Shown: in pieces, positions 29,261 to 36,935 of the stretch
Layout: each line of letters begins with the position of its first letter
Position numbering within the stretch: the stretch's first letter is position 1
Assembly (NCBI GenBank): GCA_021604405.1
Contig: BQJA01000021.1
Coordinates: 1 to 41,136 of the forward strand
DNA from: Nitrosomonas sp.
GTDB lineage: Bacteria > Pseudomonadota > Gammaproteobacteria > Burkholderiales > Nitrosomonadaceae
Direction: 5' to 3'
Length of the DNA stretch: 41,136 nt
Program-made: the position numbers and the translations under genes
Notes under the pieces: model-generated
What the model was told of the DNA's origin: nothing
Database searches by the model: none
The model's input: the letters and a program-made list of their open reading frames with translations, nothing else

Positions 29261-29307
29261 CTTATAAAACTATCAGATTTAAGTTTAATATCTGGTAGTT
29301 TTATAAG
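29261..29307. terminator. Long hairpin between two cargo genes, probable terminator
   Basis: An 18-bp stem (left arm 29261-29278, right arm 29290-29307) with a single G-U pair encloses an 11-base loop. The arms are AT-rich and end in runs of A and T on either side, so it could terminate transcription in both directions. It follows the RHH-like gene by 54 bases. Confidence 0.6.
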
Positions 29308-29336
29308 CTATTCAATGCGTCAAAAATGCATGCCCG

Positions 29337-29621
29337 ATGAATAATAATGATCAAGATTCAGATGAAAAACCAGAAGATTGGGGTCAGTCTGCTGATGAAA
29401 AGGATGTCTCTGAACTTTATAAAATAAAAGAGTTGGAGAAGGATCACAAGCGGAAATCTATGGCCTTAGCTTGTTTAATGGCTGGCTTCTTTATTTCTGT
29501 TTGTTTGGACCTTGGGTTAATTGCTTTTTCTAAAGAACGATGGACTACTGAAATTTATGTGACAAGTATCGTTCCAATCCTGGCATTCATACTCGGTACA
29601 ACTACAAAAAATAATAAATAA
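29337..29621 (+). CDS. Small membrane protein with two helices (94 residues)
   Basis: Begins with a charged stretch (MNNNDQDSDEKPEDWGQSAD), a short coiled region (ELYKIKELEKDHKRKSM) and two hydrophobic helices, MALACLMAGFFISVCLDLGL (about residues 47-67) and IYVTSIVPILAFILGTT (about 74-90), then a short Lys/Asn tail. No family recognised. It starts at the ATG at 29337; the ribosome-binding site is weak. The last recognisable gene before the right att copy of element 1. A frame at 29667-29885 after it is not convincing. Confidence 0.5.
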   Translation: MNNNDQDSDEKPEDWGQSADEKDVSELYKIKELEKDHKRKSMALACLMAGFFISVCLDLGLIAFSKERWTTEIYVTSIVPILAFILGTTTKNNK

Positions 29622-29993
29622 CCCCGATTACTGGTATTTCATATAGAGCTTATGAATAAGTGGTAATTGTTTTTCCTATTTCTTGCTAATGTGCGTACAG
29701 CTTTAAATGATCTAGTGTGGCTAACCCGTAAACCTGTCAATGATAAAATTCTGATGAATAATAACGGAGTGGAGTGCAATTTATTTTCAGTAGGGTATGG
29801 CCATAACATTTATAAGCAAGTCAGCTGTAAGTTTTATCCAAGAAAACCCAAAGAGGGCTTAGAGTTGATTGTGACGATTTTGTGACAAACTACAATAAGA
29901 GCGCCGCCGTTTGAGGTTGTTTTATATTGACTTAGGAATTGGCAGGCATTGTAAGCAGTTGTTATGTAAAAATATTGAGTCTAGTGATTGCGT
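29622..29993. other. Right end of element 1, no supported gene
   Basis: About 370 AT-rich bases up to the second att copy. One open frame (29667-29885) lacks a good start and any motif. No terminator or RNA gene is evident. Confidence 0.4.
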
Positions 29994-30038
29994 CTCATAA
30001 TCCCTTGGTCGTTGGTTCGAGTCCAACCAGACCCACCA
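29994..30038 (+). repeat. Second copy of the 45-bp tRNA 3' end (right end of element 1 / left end of element 2)
   Basis: Identical over 45 bases to 24479-24523 (CTCATAATCCCTTGG to the CCA). Only the tRNA 3' half is present, so it is not a functional gene. It is the right junction of element 1 and the left junction of element 2. Confidence 0.93.
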
Positions 30039-30046
30039 TTAAATCA

Positions 30047-30078
30047 AAGACTTAAGCTTAACGGCTTAAGTCTTTTTT
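30047..30078 (+). terminator. Terminator at the left end of element 2
   Basis: An 11-bp stem (AAGACTTAAGC / GCTTAAGTCTT, loop TTAACG) is followed by TTTT. It sits 8 bases after the att copy, in the same place and with the same trailing TTTTCTTTTG as the terminator of element 1. Confidence 0.75.
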
Positions 30079-30112
30079 CTTTTGTAAAAACATTTGTAAC
30101 CACTTTGTAACT
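30058..30112 (-). pseudogene. Possible C-terminal remnant of an integrase
   Basis: On the minus strand the frame ending inside the terminator hairpin reads VTKWLQMFLQKKKDLSR and stops. Element 1's integrase ends at the equivalent place, in its own terminator, with HQKKKEARENL. The agreement in position and in the QKKK motif suggests that this is the last piece of a deleted integrase; too short to be certain. Confidence 0.3.
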
Positions 30113-30194
30113 TGTCATGTGCGAATTACTATCTTTAAAGCGACAACTGACAAATTAAACAGACCATGACAGTATGATTCCCAGCGATGAATTC

Positions 30195-30449
30195 TCAGGG
30201 ATAACATTTCATTTGAAATATCATCATTTGCTGCTTTTGATTGGGCGTTTTCTTATTCAAAGATGAATGCGCTCTTGTTTCGTTATGGTAGTTCTGATAT
30301 TGATCCAGTTTTCTAGCCAGATCTTCGGCATTCCAAAACAATACGTGGTCCAAGAATTCTTGTCGGCAGAGCCCAATGCTTCGCGCTACAAATGGATGTG
30401 ATGTAGGTACACCAGCGACCGTTTTGATTTCATTGATTTCCAATATCAT
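30195..30449 (-). pseudogene. Transposase C-terminal fragment (IS3/IS481-type integrase core)
   Basis: An 84-residue reading that contains the end of an rve-type transposase: SHPFVARSIGLCRQEFLDHV, then LFWNAEDLARKLDQYQNYHN and ETRAHSSLNKKTPNQK. This is the conserved stretch after the last catalytic residue in these families; the DDE core and the orfA part are missing, and no IS ends are visible. It is a decayed insertion-sequence remnant inside element 2. Confidence 0.75.
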
Positions 30450-30678
30450 TATTAGGTTTGCTTGTCAACGATGGAATTAAAATAACGCCGGTAACCGAAC
30501 TCATGTATCTCGGCAATGCTTTTCCGGCGGTTAACTGGCATTTACAGAAGAACCGATAATTCTTCGACTGAAATATCGATCACGAGCATCACCGAATGTT
30601 ACCTTAGCATAATGGGTACGCAACTAAATAGATGGCTGCTTTGGGTGCAAAAATGCAGGTTCACGCATGTGTTCGCCT

Positions 30679-30939
30679 TTAAGATTTGCGCGGGCGTTTT
30701 ATCGCACGAATGATTTTATCCAGTTGAAAACGCGTTTTTTTGGTGGCTTGTTCATCATTTTTCGTCAGCGTTTTCTGTACCATTTCTGCAAAATTTATAA
30801 GGTCCTGTCGCGGGTAAGCATCCTGCACACCACTGTCCTGAAAGAATTCGGCAATCCAGAGAGCATTTAATTCGATGTTCCCCGTTTCTTCAAAATATGT
30901 TTCCGCCGCCATCTTAACGTAGTCCGACAGTTTGTGCAT
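30679..30939 (-). CDS. Hypothetical protein of 86 residues downstream of the BolA-like gene
   Basis: Begins MHKLSDYVKMAAETYFEETG with GGAGA seven bases before the ATG. It is acidic in the first half, mostly helical, with a basic end (KTRFQLDKIIRAIKRPRKS). Family not recognised. It lies 17 bases after the BolA-like gene and is probably cotranscribed with it. Confidence 0.6.
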   Translation of the reverse strand: MHKLSDYVKMAAETYFEETGNIELNALWIAEFFQDSGVQDAYPRQDLINFAEMVQKTLTKNDEQATKKTRFQLDKIIRAIKRPRKS

Positions 30940-30956
30940 CGCGTCTCCTAACGCAA

Positions 30957-31349
30957 TTATATGCGAGCAATTCTGGCCGCTAACAATTGATTTGCTTCAG
31001 CGTCTAAGCTGGAAGTTACTTTTCCGGAACTATTTTTTAAATATTGAGCCCCACCAAGGCAGGGGGGAGAATCATGGGGCATTCCACTCTTTTCAAACCA
31101 TTCTTCTAGAGTCATTGCATGCAGAGCAAGAGCATGAATAGAATAAGCAAGCTCATCAGCCAGGATGTTGTTAACTATTCGATGACGAGCTAAAGGCGTT
31201 TTTCCATTAAACTCATCGGAAACGATAGTCACCTTGAAATGACATTCGGATCCTTTTGGCACATTGTGCTTATGACTTTCATTGGCTACTACCAGAAACT
31301 GTGGTCGCAGTGTTTGAAGTTTGTTCTCGATGGAATTTTGAATAATCAT
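30957..31349 (-). CDS. BolA/IbaG-family protein
   Basis: Small proteins of this family bind monothiol glutaredoxins and [2Fe-2S] clusters and can act as regulators. The 130-residue product starts MIIQNSIENKLQTLRPQFLV and contains the family core: HKHNVPKGSECHFKVTIVSD, FNGKTPLARHRIVNNILADE and AYSIHALALHAMTLEEWF, including the invariant His of the RHR motif. An extra C-terminal tail of about 35 residues (SPPCLGGAQYLKNSSGKVT) is beyond the usual 85-105 residues. The start at 31349 is chosen because the longer frame to 31529 runs into the divergent gene. It is transcribed divergently from the nitroreductase gene with 63 bases between, so they may share regulation. Confidence 0.85.
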   Translation of the reverse strand: MIIQNSIENKLQTLRPQFLVVANESHKHNVPKGSECHFKVTIVSDEFNGKTPLARHRIVNNILADELAYSIHALALHAMTLEEWFEKSGMPHDSPPCLGGAQYLKNSSGKVTSSLDAEANQLLAARIARI

Positions 31350-31412
31350 AATACAATCACTATAAATGAATCTACAGACCCAGTCTATAACATCGAATGA
31401 GTAATATAAATT

Positions 31413-33074
31413 ATGTCTGATTCTTATCAAAAAAAACAAGTTGACGAAGTTGTGGCGTATCACCATTTGAGTAAACACCATTTCAACCGGTACGCGCCGA
31501 GCCTCGGCTATCTCGACTGGGCAACGCAACCTGATTCGTATCGGCGTTATGCCGGTGCGAAGAACATTCCGCTTCGAAAAATTGATTCCGATGAATTTTT
31601 GGGCCTAAGTTATGAAAGCGTGTTTCATGCTAAAACAGACTGGCACTGTAAAAGTGATTTAAATATCGACTTGATCTCCCAATTATTTTTTGACAGTCTT
31701 TCACTTTCGGCCTGGAAGCGTGCAGGTGAAAGCCGCTGGGCGCTTCGCGTTAACCCCTCAAGCGGCAATTTACATCCGACAGAAAGTTATTTGCTATCAG
31801 GGCCGATGGATTCAATTAGTGATAAGGCGTTCATTGCACATTATTCTTCAGATGAGCATATTCTCGAGTTGCGGAGTGAATTCGATGTTTCGCTCTGGAA
31901 CGAAGTGCGTAAAGGGTTCCCGGATGAGGTATTTTTTATTGGGCTTAGCTCTATTTACTGGCGGGAGGCTTGGAAATATGGTGAGCGTGCGTTTCGTTAC
32001 TGCCATCACGATGTCGGCCACGCGATTGGTGCGATCAGTCTTGCAGCTTCTTCACTGGGCTGGCAGTCAAAACTCATAGAGACACTAAGCAGAGAGGAAT
32101 TATCTATATTGTTTGGCTTGCGGGATTCACTCGGTCCAGAAGCGGAACACCCGGACTGTTTGCTCGCCATCACACCCCAAGCAGCCGACGTGAACCAAAC
32201 GGAAATAGCAAAAGACATTATCGATCAACTCCAATTGTTAGATTGGCAGGGGAAGGCAAACCAACTCAGTCAATCCCATGTGAGCTGGCCAAATCTAGAG
32301 AAAATCGCGGCAGTGACAACAAAGGCGAATAATGAACCGATTCTGTTTGATAATCCTTTACGAGGTGAAGAGAAAACAACCGAAGAGTATACGAATCGAT
32401 CTGTTTCTTTTCGAAAGATGGTTCGACAGCGACGAAGTGCTGTTGCAATGGACGGGAAGACGTCGATAAGGCGCGAGCAATTTTACCAGATTCTAAAAAA
32501 GACATTGCCGGAAGAGAATCGGTATCCTTACAGAACGCTACCGTGGTCGTCCAAAGTTCATTTTGCCATATTTATTCATCGAGTTGAAAACCTTGAGTCG
32601 GGACTTTATTTTTTAATCCGCGATGTTGAGCAAACGGAATACTTGAAAAGAGTGGCGCGATCTGATTTCCTCTGGGAGAAGCCGGTAGGTTGTCCAGAAA
32701 ACCTGCCTCTTTTCAAATTGCTGGTCGCGGATGTGCGAGTTGCAGCGAAGCAAATTTCCTGTTTGCAGGATATCGCCGCGGAGGGTTGTTTTAGTCTGGG
32801 AATGATCACGCAATTTCAGGAACCCCTTCAAAAATACGGAGCCTGGTTTTACCCGCGGCTCTACTGGGAATGCGGTCTGGTCGGACAGGTGCTTTATCTG
32901 GAGGCCGAAGCGATTGGCATTCGCGCCACAGGCATCGGGTGTTTTTTTGATGACCCGATGCACCGTGATATTCTTGGCATTGAAGATCTGAGTTATCAAT
33001 CGCTCTATCATTTCACGATCGGTGGCGCACTTGAGGATACCCGGATTGAATCCCATCCGGCTTATATTGATTAA
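31413..33074 (+). CDS. SagB/ThcOx-like nitroreductase, two-domain
   Basis: A flavin-dependent dehydrogenase-like protein of 553 residues made of two nitroreductase-fold halves. The first half carries the SagB/ThcOx-type FMN-binding motif RVNPSSGNLHPTESYLL (about residue 112) and a segment FRYCHHDVGHAIGAISLAA. The second half begins with the RRSAVAMDGKTSIRREQF region (about residue 342), has a GLYFLIRD strand and ends with EAIGIRATGIGCFFDDPMHR. SagB-type enzymes oxidise azolines in peptides, but no precursor peptide, cyclodehydratase (YcaO) or transport genes are near, so the substrate is unknown. Paired divergently with the BolA-like gene. Confidence 0.83.
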   Translation: MSDSYQKKQVDEVVAYHHLSKHHFNRYAPSLGYLDWATQPDSYRRYAGAKNIPLRKIDSDEFLGLSYESVFHAKTDWHCKSDLNIDLISQLFFDSLSLSAWKRAGESRWALRVNPSSGNLHPTESYLLSGPMDSISDKAFIAHYSSDEHILELRSEFDVSLWNEVRKGFPDEVFFIGLSSIYWREAWKYGERAFRYCHHDVGHAIGAISLAASSLGWQSKLIETLSREELSILFGLRDSLGPEAEHPDCLLAITPQAADVNQTEIAKDIIDQLQLLDWQGKANQLSQSHVSWPNLEKIAAVTTKANNEPILFDNPLRGEEKTTEEYTNRSVSFRKMVRQRRSAVAMDGKTSIRREQFYQILKKTLPEENRYPYRTLPWSSKVHFAIFIHRVENLESGLYFLIRDVEQTEYLKRVARSDFLWEKPVGCPENLPLFKLLVADVRVAAKQISCLQDIAAEGCFSLGMITQFQEPLQKYGAWFYPRLYWECGLVGQVLYLEAEAIGIRATGIGCFFDDPMHRDILGIEDLSYQSLYHFTIGGALEDTRIESHPAYID

Positions 33075-33246
33075 TGATGGTATTGTTAACTTAAGTCAAA
33101 TTGGGCTGATTTCTGCCTCGGGCCAGCATTCCGAATACAGGACAATCAATTAGTTACAAATTCGTGTATCGATTATTTTTGTTCAAATTTACTTAACTTG
33201 ACAATATCAGTGCGGCGTTTAAACACGTTACTTTTTCAAAACAAAC

Positions 33247-33281
33247 CCTTATAATGTACATATTTTATGTACATTATAAGG
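33247..33281 (+). promoter_or_regulatory. Palindromic operator of the toxin-antitoxin operon
   Basis: A perfect 15-bp inverted repeat, CCTTATAATGTACAT and its complement, with five bases between. It contains a -10-like TATAAT (33250-33255) and ends seven bases before the antitoxin ATG. This is the expected place for autorepression by the Phd-type antitoxin. Confidence 0.75.
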
Positions 33282-33287
33282 TCATCC

Positions 33288-33533
33288 ATGACTTCAGTGA
33301 ATGTTACCGAATTACGCCAGCACTTGCCAGATTATCTCAAACAAGTACAAGCAGGTGAAGAAATTGTGATTACGTTGCACGGCAAAATCATTGCCCGCAT
33401 TGTTCCTGATCGCAAAGAAAGCAAACGTGAGGCAGCTCTTAACCGCCTGGATGCGCTTCGCGGCACGGTCATTGTGGGTGACATTCTCGCACCTCTGGAT
33501 GAAGAATGGACAGGCGATGCTGACAATCTGTGA
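33288..33533 (+). CDS. Phd/YefM-family antitoxin
   Basis: The 81-residue antitoxin of a type II pair. It starts MTSVNVTELRQHLPDYLKQV, the usual Phd/YefM N-terminal DNA-binding domain, with GEEIVITLHGKIIARIVPDR as the second half, and a C-terminal tail (APLDEEWTGDADNL) that should bind the toxin. I use the ATG at 33288; the longer frame from 33267 runs into the operator. It overlaps the toxin start by 17 bases. An autoregulatory palindrome lies upstream. Confidence 0.9.
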   Translation: MTSVNVTELRQHLPDYLKQVQAGEEIVITLHGKIIARIVPDRKESKREAALNRLDALRGTVIVGDILAPLDEEWTGDADNL

Positions 33534-33918
33534 TACAAATATTTTGCTATTTTGGGCAGATCGTCATGAGCGTTTAACGATAGCTGCTCAGCAAGCACTG
33601 GATAATGGCAGTGCAGACGGCAAGTTGGCTTGTGCCGCCATTAGCTTCTGGGAAATCGCTTTACTGTTTCGGAAAAACAGATTGGTGCTTCCTGCGCAAC
33701 ATACACCAACTTCTTATATGGAAGATATTGTTGCGTCATTGGAGCTAAACATTCTTTCGATCACACCTGCGATCGCTGTATTAGCTGAAAGCGGTATCGT
33801 CATACATGGTGATCCAAGCGATAGATTGATCGCGGCCACAGCCATTGCGCATCAAGCACCGCTCATTACTGCCGATAAAAAACTTCATGCGACGCCTGGC
33901 TTGAACTGTATCTGTTGA
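33517..33918 (+). CDS. VapC-type PIN-domain toxin
   Basis: Mg2+-dependent ribonuclease toxin of 133 residues. The PIN acidic residues are in place: Asp6 (CDTNILLFWAD), Glu46 (SFWEIALL), Asp102 (PSDRLIAATA) and Asp120 (ITADKKL). The start MLTICDTN at 33517 overlaps the antitoxin gene by 17 bases, which couples their translation. The full operon with operator is intact, so it may serve to stabilise element 2. Confidence 0.92.
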   Translation: MLTICDTNILLFWADRHERLTIAAQQALDNGSADGKLACAAISFWEIALLFRKNRLVLPAQHTPTSYMEDIVASLELNILSITPAIAVLAESGIVIHGDPSDRLIAATAIAHQAPLITADKKLHATPGLNCIC

Positions 33919-34106
33919 TTTAACTTAAATTTTAAAAATAACGCTATCCCTTGTAATTGTTGTCAAACATTGTAACTTGACGCATGTAAATCTGTTCAGC
34001 AAATTAAAACTATTCTGCATGAACATTGGGCCTTAAGACGGTAGTTTTACCCTTTTTGCGGAACATAAAATAACATAACGCATTGATATTAATATATTTC
34101 GTGGTA

Positions 34107-34153
34107 GACTCATAATCTCTTGGTCGTTGGTTCGAGTCCAACCAGACCCACCA
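34107..34153 (+). repeat. Third copy of the tRNA 3' end (right end of element 2)
   Basis: From GACTCATAATCTCTTGG to the CCA. It matches the tRNA over 47 bases with one substitution (TCCCT to TCTCT in the anticodon stem). The matching G and A at its left lie outside the 45 bp shared with copy 2. As the outermost copy it is probably the original 3' end of the tRNA, displaced by the first integration. Confidence 0.9.
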
Positions 34154-34300
34154 TTTCATACTCCATTGTTTTCATTGGATTATTTTTCTATTCTTTCGGG
34201 TTTAGAAAAGAGCGTTCGTAGCAACAAATTGAATTGTAAGAAATTTTTGGTTCGATTCCCATCAGCTTCTTTTTCTGCTTTTTTGATTTTTGTGCAAGGT

Positions 34301-35362
34301 CTATTGGAATGAGGTTCGTCCGTACCATGTCCCTTTGCCGGTTCCGTGTTGCGCAAGATGATTTGCGGAAACGAGAGACTGGAGGTGTTTTTTCACAGTG
34401 TTACGGTTTGCACCTGTGATTTTAACTATCTGGCTAATCGTTATTTTCCCATGCTCTTTTGCCACCTCCAGAATTTGTACGGAAAGATCCGGCAACATGT
34501 CGATAACAATTTTCTCGCGTTCTATTTTCTTCTCAAGTTTTTTCTTTTGTTGCTGGAGCGCTCGCAAGAAATACACTACCCAAGGTTCCCATTCCGGTGC
34601 TTTGCTTCGGATTGTACCCTGTGTTCGACGCAAGGCTATATAGTAGGCTTCTTTAGTTTGTTCTACTACGCTTTCCAGCGAACTATAGAAAACATATACA
34701 TAGCCACTACGTAAAAGTAACAACGTTGTAAGAATACGCGATAGTCTGCCATTCCCGTCTTGAAACGGATGAATTTCTAGAAACACAACGATAAAAATGG
34801 CGATCACAAGCAGTGGATGCAGTTTATTTCTGTTTAGAGTTGTATGCGCCCATTCAACCAATTCACTCATTAAGCGCGGGGTATCGAAGGGCGTTACTGT
34901 TTCGAACACAACGCCGATTGCTTTTCCGTCCGTATCAAAAGCGCTAACATGGTTAGGGTTGGTTTTATATTCACCGCGATGCCGTTTATCTTTTTCGCTG
35001 TGAACAAGAAGATCACGGTGCAGTTGTTTTATATGGTTTTCAGTGAGGTCAATTGCATCCGAATACGCAAATACCATTTCCATGACCTGCGCATATCCGG
35101 CGATTTCCTGTTCGTCGCGTGTATCAAATTTTTTGATTTCAAGGCTGGATAGAAGTTGCTCGACTTCTCTGTCGGATAGCTTGCTCCCCTCAATCCGCGT
35201 AGATGAACCGATACTTTCGATTGTTGCAACTCGGCGTAATGCGGATAGCCGTTCCGGGGCTAGCGTGCCAAGCGCCTTCCAAGCACCTTTGAATTCATCC
35301 AGTTCGGCAATGAGGCCGAGGATTTCAGGCGTAATATTCAGGGAATCAGTCTGAATGCTCAT
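34301..35362 (-). CDS. Fic-domain protein with C-terminal winged HTH
   Basis: Fic proteins transfer AMP (or another nucleotide part) to target hydroxyls. The 353 residues from the ATG at 35362 (MSIQTDSLNITPEILG) contain an N-terminal inhibitory motif STRIEG (about residue 54; class II architecture), the Fic catalytic motif HPFQDGNGRLSR (about residue 198) with the catalytic His and nucleotide-binding residues, and a C-terminal HTH (ISQIVKITGANRNTVKKHL, about 309-327). Longer readings use ATGs in the tandem repeats upstream. It is transcribed towards element 2 and lies just outside its right att copy. No antitoxin gene is adjacent; inhibition is built in. Confidence 0.9.
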   Translation of the reverse strand: MSIQTDSLNITPEILGLIAELDEFKGAWKALGTLAPERLSALRRVATIESIGSSTRIEGSKLSDREVEQLLSSLEIKKFDTRDEQEIAGYAQVMEMVFAYSDAIDLTENHIKQLHRDLLVHSEKDKRHRGEYKTNPNHVSAFDTDGKAIGVVFETVTPFDTPRLMSELVEWAHTTLNRNKLHPLLVIAIFIVVFLEIHPFQDGNGRLSRILTTLLLLRSGYVYVFYSSLESVVEQTKEAYYIALRRTQGTIRSKAPEWEPWVVYFLRALQQQKKKLEKKIEREKIVIDMLPDLSVQILEVAKEHGKITISQIVKITGANRNTVKKHLQSLVSANHLAQHGTGKGTWYGRTSFQ

Positions 35363-35391
35363 ACCCATAAATATACCCATAAATATCCAAA
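35363..35391 (-). repeat. Tandem repeats at the start of the fic gene
   Basis: The unit ATACCCATAAAT occurs twice in tandem and a partial third copy follows (ATACCCATAAATATACCCAT then AAATATCC). A related ATAAATATACCC lies 40 bases further on. They stand directly before the start codon and could be operators for the HTH of the Fic protein. Confidence 0.5.
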
Positions 35392-35398
35392 TAATCAA

Positions 35399-36050
35399 GA
35401 TCAGAGCATGATGCTTATAAATATACCCAAAAGTACCCGAAGGGCTGTTTCAAACACTAAGGCAGTGGTTCAATGTCGCCAGAAATACTTTGCAGTACGG
35501 TGTTCCAGTCCTGCAAAGTATTAAAAAGTTGGTTCGATATTTCTCCTTTCTTCTCCACCATAAAACATGGAGTTGCAAGTGTATGCGTATAACTCCATTT
35601 TCTTTTATGCTAAATGCCATCAGTATGTCACTGCACTTTATCAATGTCACAGTCTGCCAAGCAAAACAACAGGTAATAAAGAAACCCGTCCTAAAGACGG
35701 GTTAAATTCTTTTCTATTACTAAGTCTGGCCACTCAAATTTGGGTTCCAGTAAGCCGATTTAATGTAATGCGTCTCAGATTACTATAACGCATACCGTAT
35801 TTTTTCTTTACACACCTCATCGTTAACCATTATCACGTCAATAATCTTTATTCAGCAGTAGCAATTCGCGAGCCACTTAATCTGGTTTCATTTATCGAGT
35901 GAAAAATTTTTGTTGTTAAGTAATTAAAATTTTTTCCGTTATGCTTTCAGTAGCAGGACATATCCTGTCAATACTGCAAACACTGAATCTGGAAATGTTT
36001 TTCTAAAAAAACAGTGATGTAAGTTTCTAGGCAAATTGAGGATAGATGAA
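35399..36050. other. Intergenic region between fic and the ParA-like gene
   Basis: About 650 bases without a well-supported gene. A possible hairpin AACCCGTC / GACGGGTT (35683-35703) may end a transcript. A 34-codon frame on the minus strand (35457-35561, MVEKKGEISNQLFNTLQDW) is protein-like but isolated. The promoter for the ParA-like gene should lie at the right end. Confidence 0.4.
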
Positions 36051-36935
36051 ATGGCTAAGTCGATTGCAATTTATAACAACAAAGGCGGCGTAGGAAAAAC
36101 GACACTGTCGCTTTTCTTGTCTGACTTTCTTTCATCAATTACCATAAACAAAAAGAAATCCAAGGTATTGGTTATGGATTTTGATCCTCAAGCTTCATGT
36201 GCTAATGCTGTGTTAGGCATAGAAAAAGTATCTGAGATTATAAATAACTCGTTAACGATACCATACATATTGAATGCGAAGCTCAATCAAAAAAAGGAAA
36301 TAGATATATCAAGGTTCATCTTTACCCGAGAGGAAAATAACAGCACAGAAACAAAAAAGACACGGTTGGGAAATCTTGATGTCATGGTGTCTGAGCCAAA
36401 TTTAGCGCTTAGCTTTGATGAAAAAGTTTCCTTGAAGGACTCTTTGAAATTGGCTCGCTGGATGAGTAATGAATTAGCCGCGGAATATGATTTTATTTTT
36501 GTTGATTTGCCTGGAAGCATATCAAAAGTAAATAAATTTTCTTTGGTTGGCGCTTTTCTGGCAGATAACTATGTTATCCCAACCGAACCAAACAGATTAA
36601 ACGTTAATGCCCTATCTGGCACTTTAAATATGCTTGATAATATTAGAACTTGGAAAGGGCGAAGTAGCGGCTATAATTTATTGGGCTTTGTTCTTAACAA
36701 GGCAGATAAAAGAGCCAAACAATTTATTGCTCATAAAGATGATTTGAATCAGTTTGCAAAACATAAAAATTGCAAAATCTATAAAAATGTTCTTCCACCA
36801 ACACCTAAACTATCAGATGCATCCGATGACTCTATGCAATTTATTACCTTGTCAGATAGATACGATAGCTATTACGATAATGTTAGAAAACTTGTGATAG
36901 AAATAACTGCAGATCTGGGTTTTACCAAAAGTTAA
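36051..36935 (+). CDS. ParA/MinD-type P-loop ATPase, orphan
   Basis: A deviant Walker A ATPase of 294 residues used in DNA partitioning or positioning. It starts MAKSIAIYNNKGGVGKTTLS, with the signature Lys of the deviant Walker A, followed by VLVMDFDPQASCANAVLG, the Walker B region YDFIFVDLPGS and a switch-like stretch IPTEPNRLNVNALSG. The ATG at 36051 follows GAGGA; an in-frame TTG at 36036 is less likely. No ParB or centromere gene is adjacent. It is AT-rich compared with its neighbours, which points to recent acquisition. Confidence 0.88.
   Translation: MAKSIAIYNNKGGVGKTTLSLFLSDFLSSITINKKKSKVLVMDFDPQASCANAVLGIEKVSEIINNSLTIPYILNAKLNQKKEIDISRFIFTREENNSTETKKTRLGNLDVMVSEPNLALSFDEKVSLKDSLKLARWMSNELAAEYDFIFVDLPGSISKVNKFSLVGAFLADNYVIPTEPNRLNVNALSGTLNMLDNIRTWKGRSSGYNLLGFVLNKADKRAKQFIAHKDDLNQFAKHKNCKIYKNVLPPTPKLSDASDDSMQFITLSDRYDSYYDNVRKLVIEITADLGFTKS

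Larger units (their letters stand above)
24524..30038. mobile_element. Integrative element 1 in the tRNA-Ile2 3' end (about 5.5 kb)
   Basis: Bounded by perfect 45-bp repeats of the tRNA 3' end. Content from the left: a terminator, tyrosine integrase, overlapping excisionase-like HTH protein, an 88-residue protein, a rolling-circle replication initiator (RstA/filamentous-phage type) and a 121-residue protein, all leftward; then a hairpin-rich intergenic region and three rightward cargo genes. No coat, Zot or capsid genes are present, so it looks like a replicating integrative plasmid or phage satellite rather than a complete filamentous phage. All core genes look intact. Confidence 0.85.
30039..34153. 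mobile_element. Integrative element 2, decayed (about 4.1 kb)
   Basis: Bounded by the second and third copies of the tRNA 3' end. It has a terminator next to the left att like element 1, but no intact integrase, only a possible remnant of its last codons. Cargo: transposase fragment, an 86-residue gene, a BolA-like gene, a double nitroreductase-like gene and a Phd/VapC pair. It would need element 1's integrase to move. Confidence 0.7.

Noticed and set aside
29667-29885. 72-codon frame at the right end of element 1
   Set aside because: Starts at TTG with no ribosome-binding site; no domain, and composition is not convincing.
34107-34153. A second and third tRNA gene at 29994 and 34107
   Set aside because: Only the 3' half from the anticodon on is present; there is no acceptor 5' strand or D-arm, so these are att repeats.
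35457-35561. 34-codon minus-strand frame between fic and the ParA-like gene
   Set aside because: Protein-like sequence but very short, with no family and no neighbour to support it.
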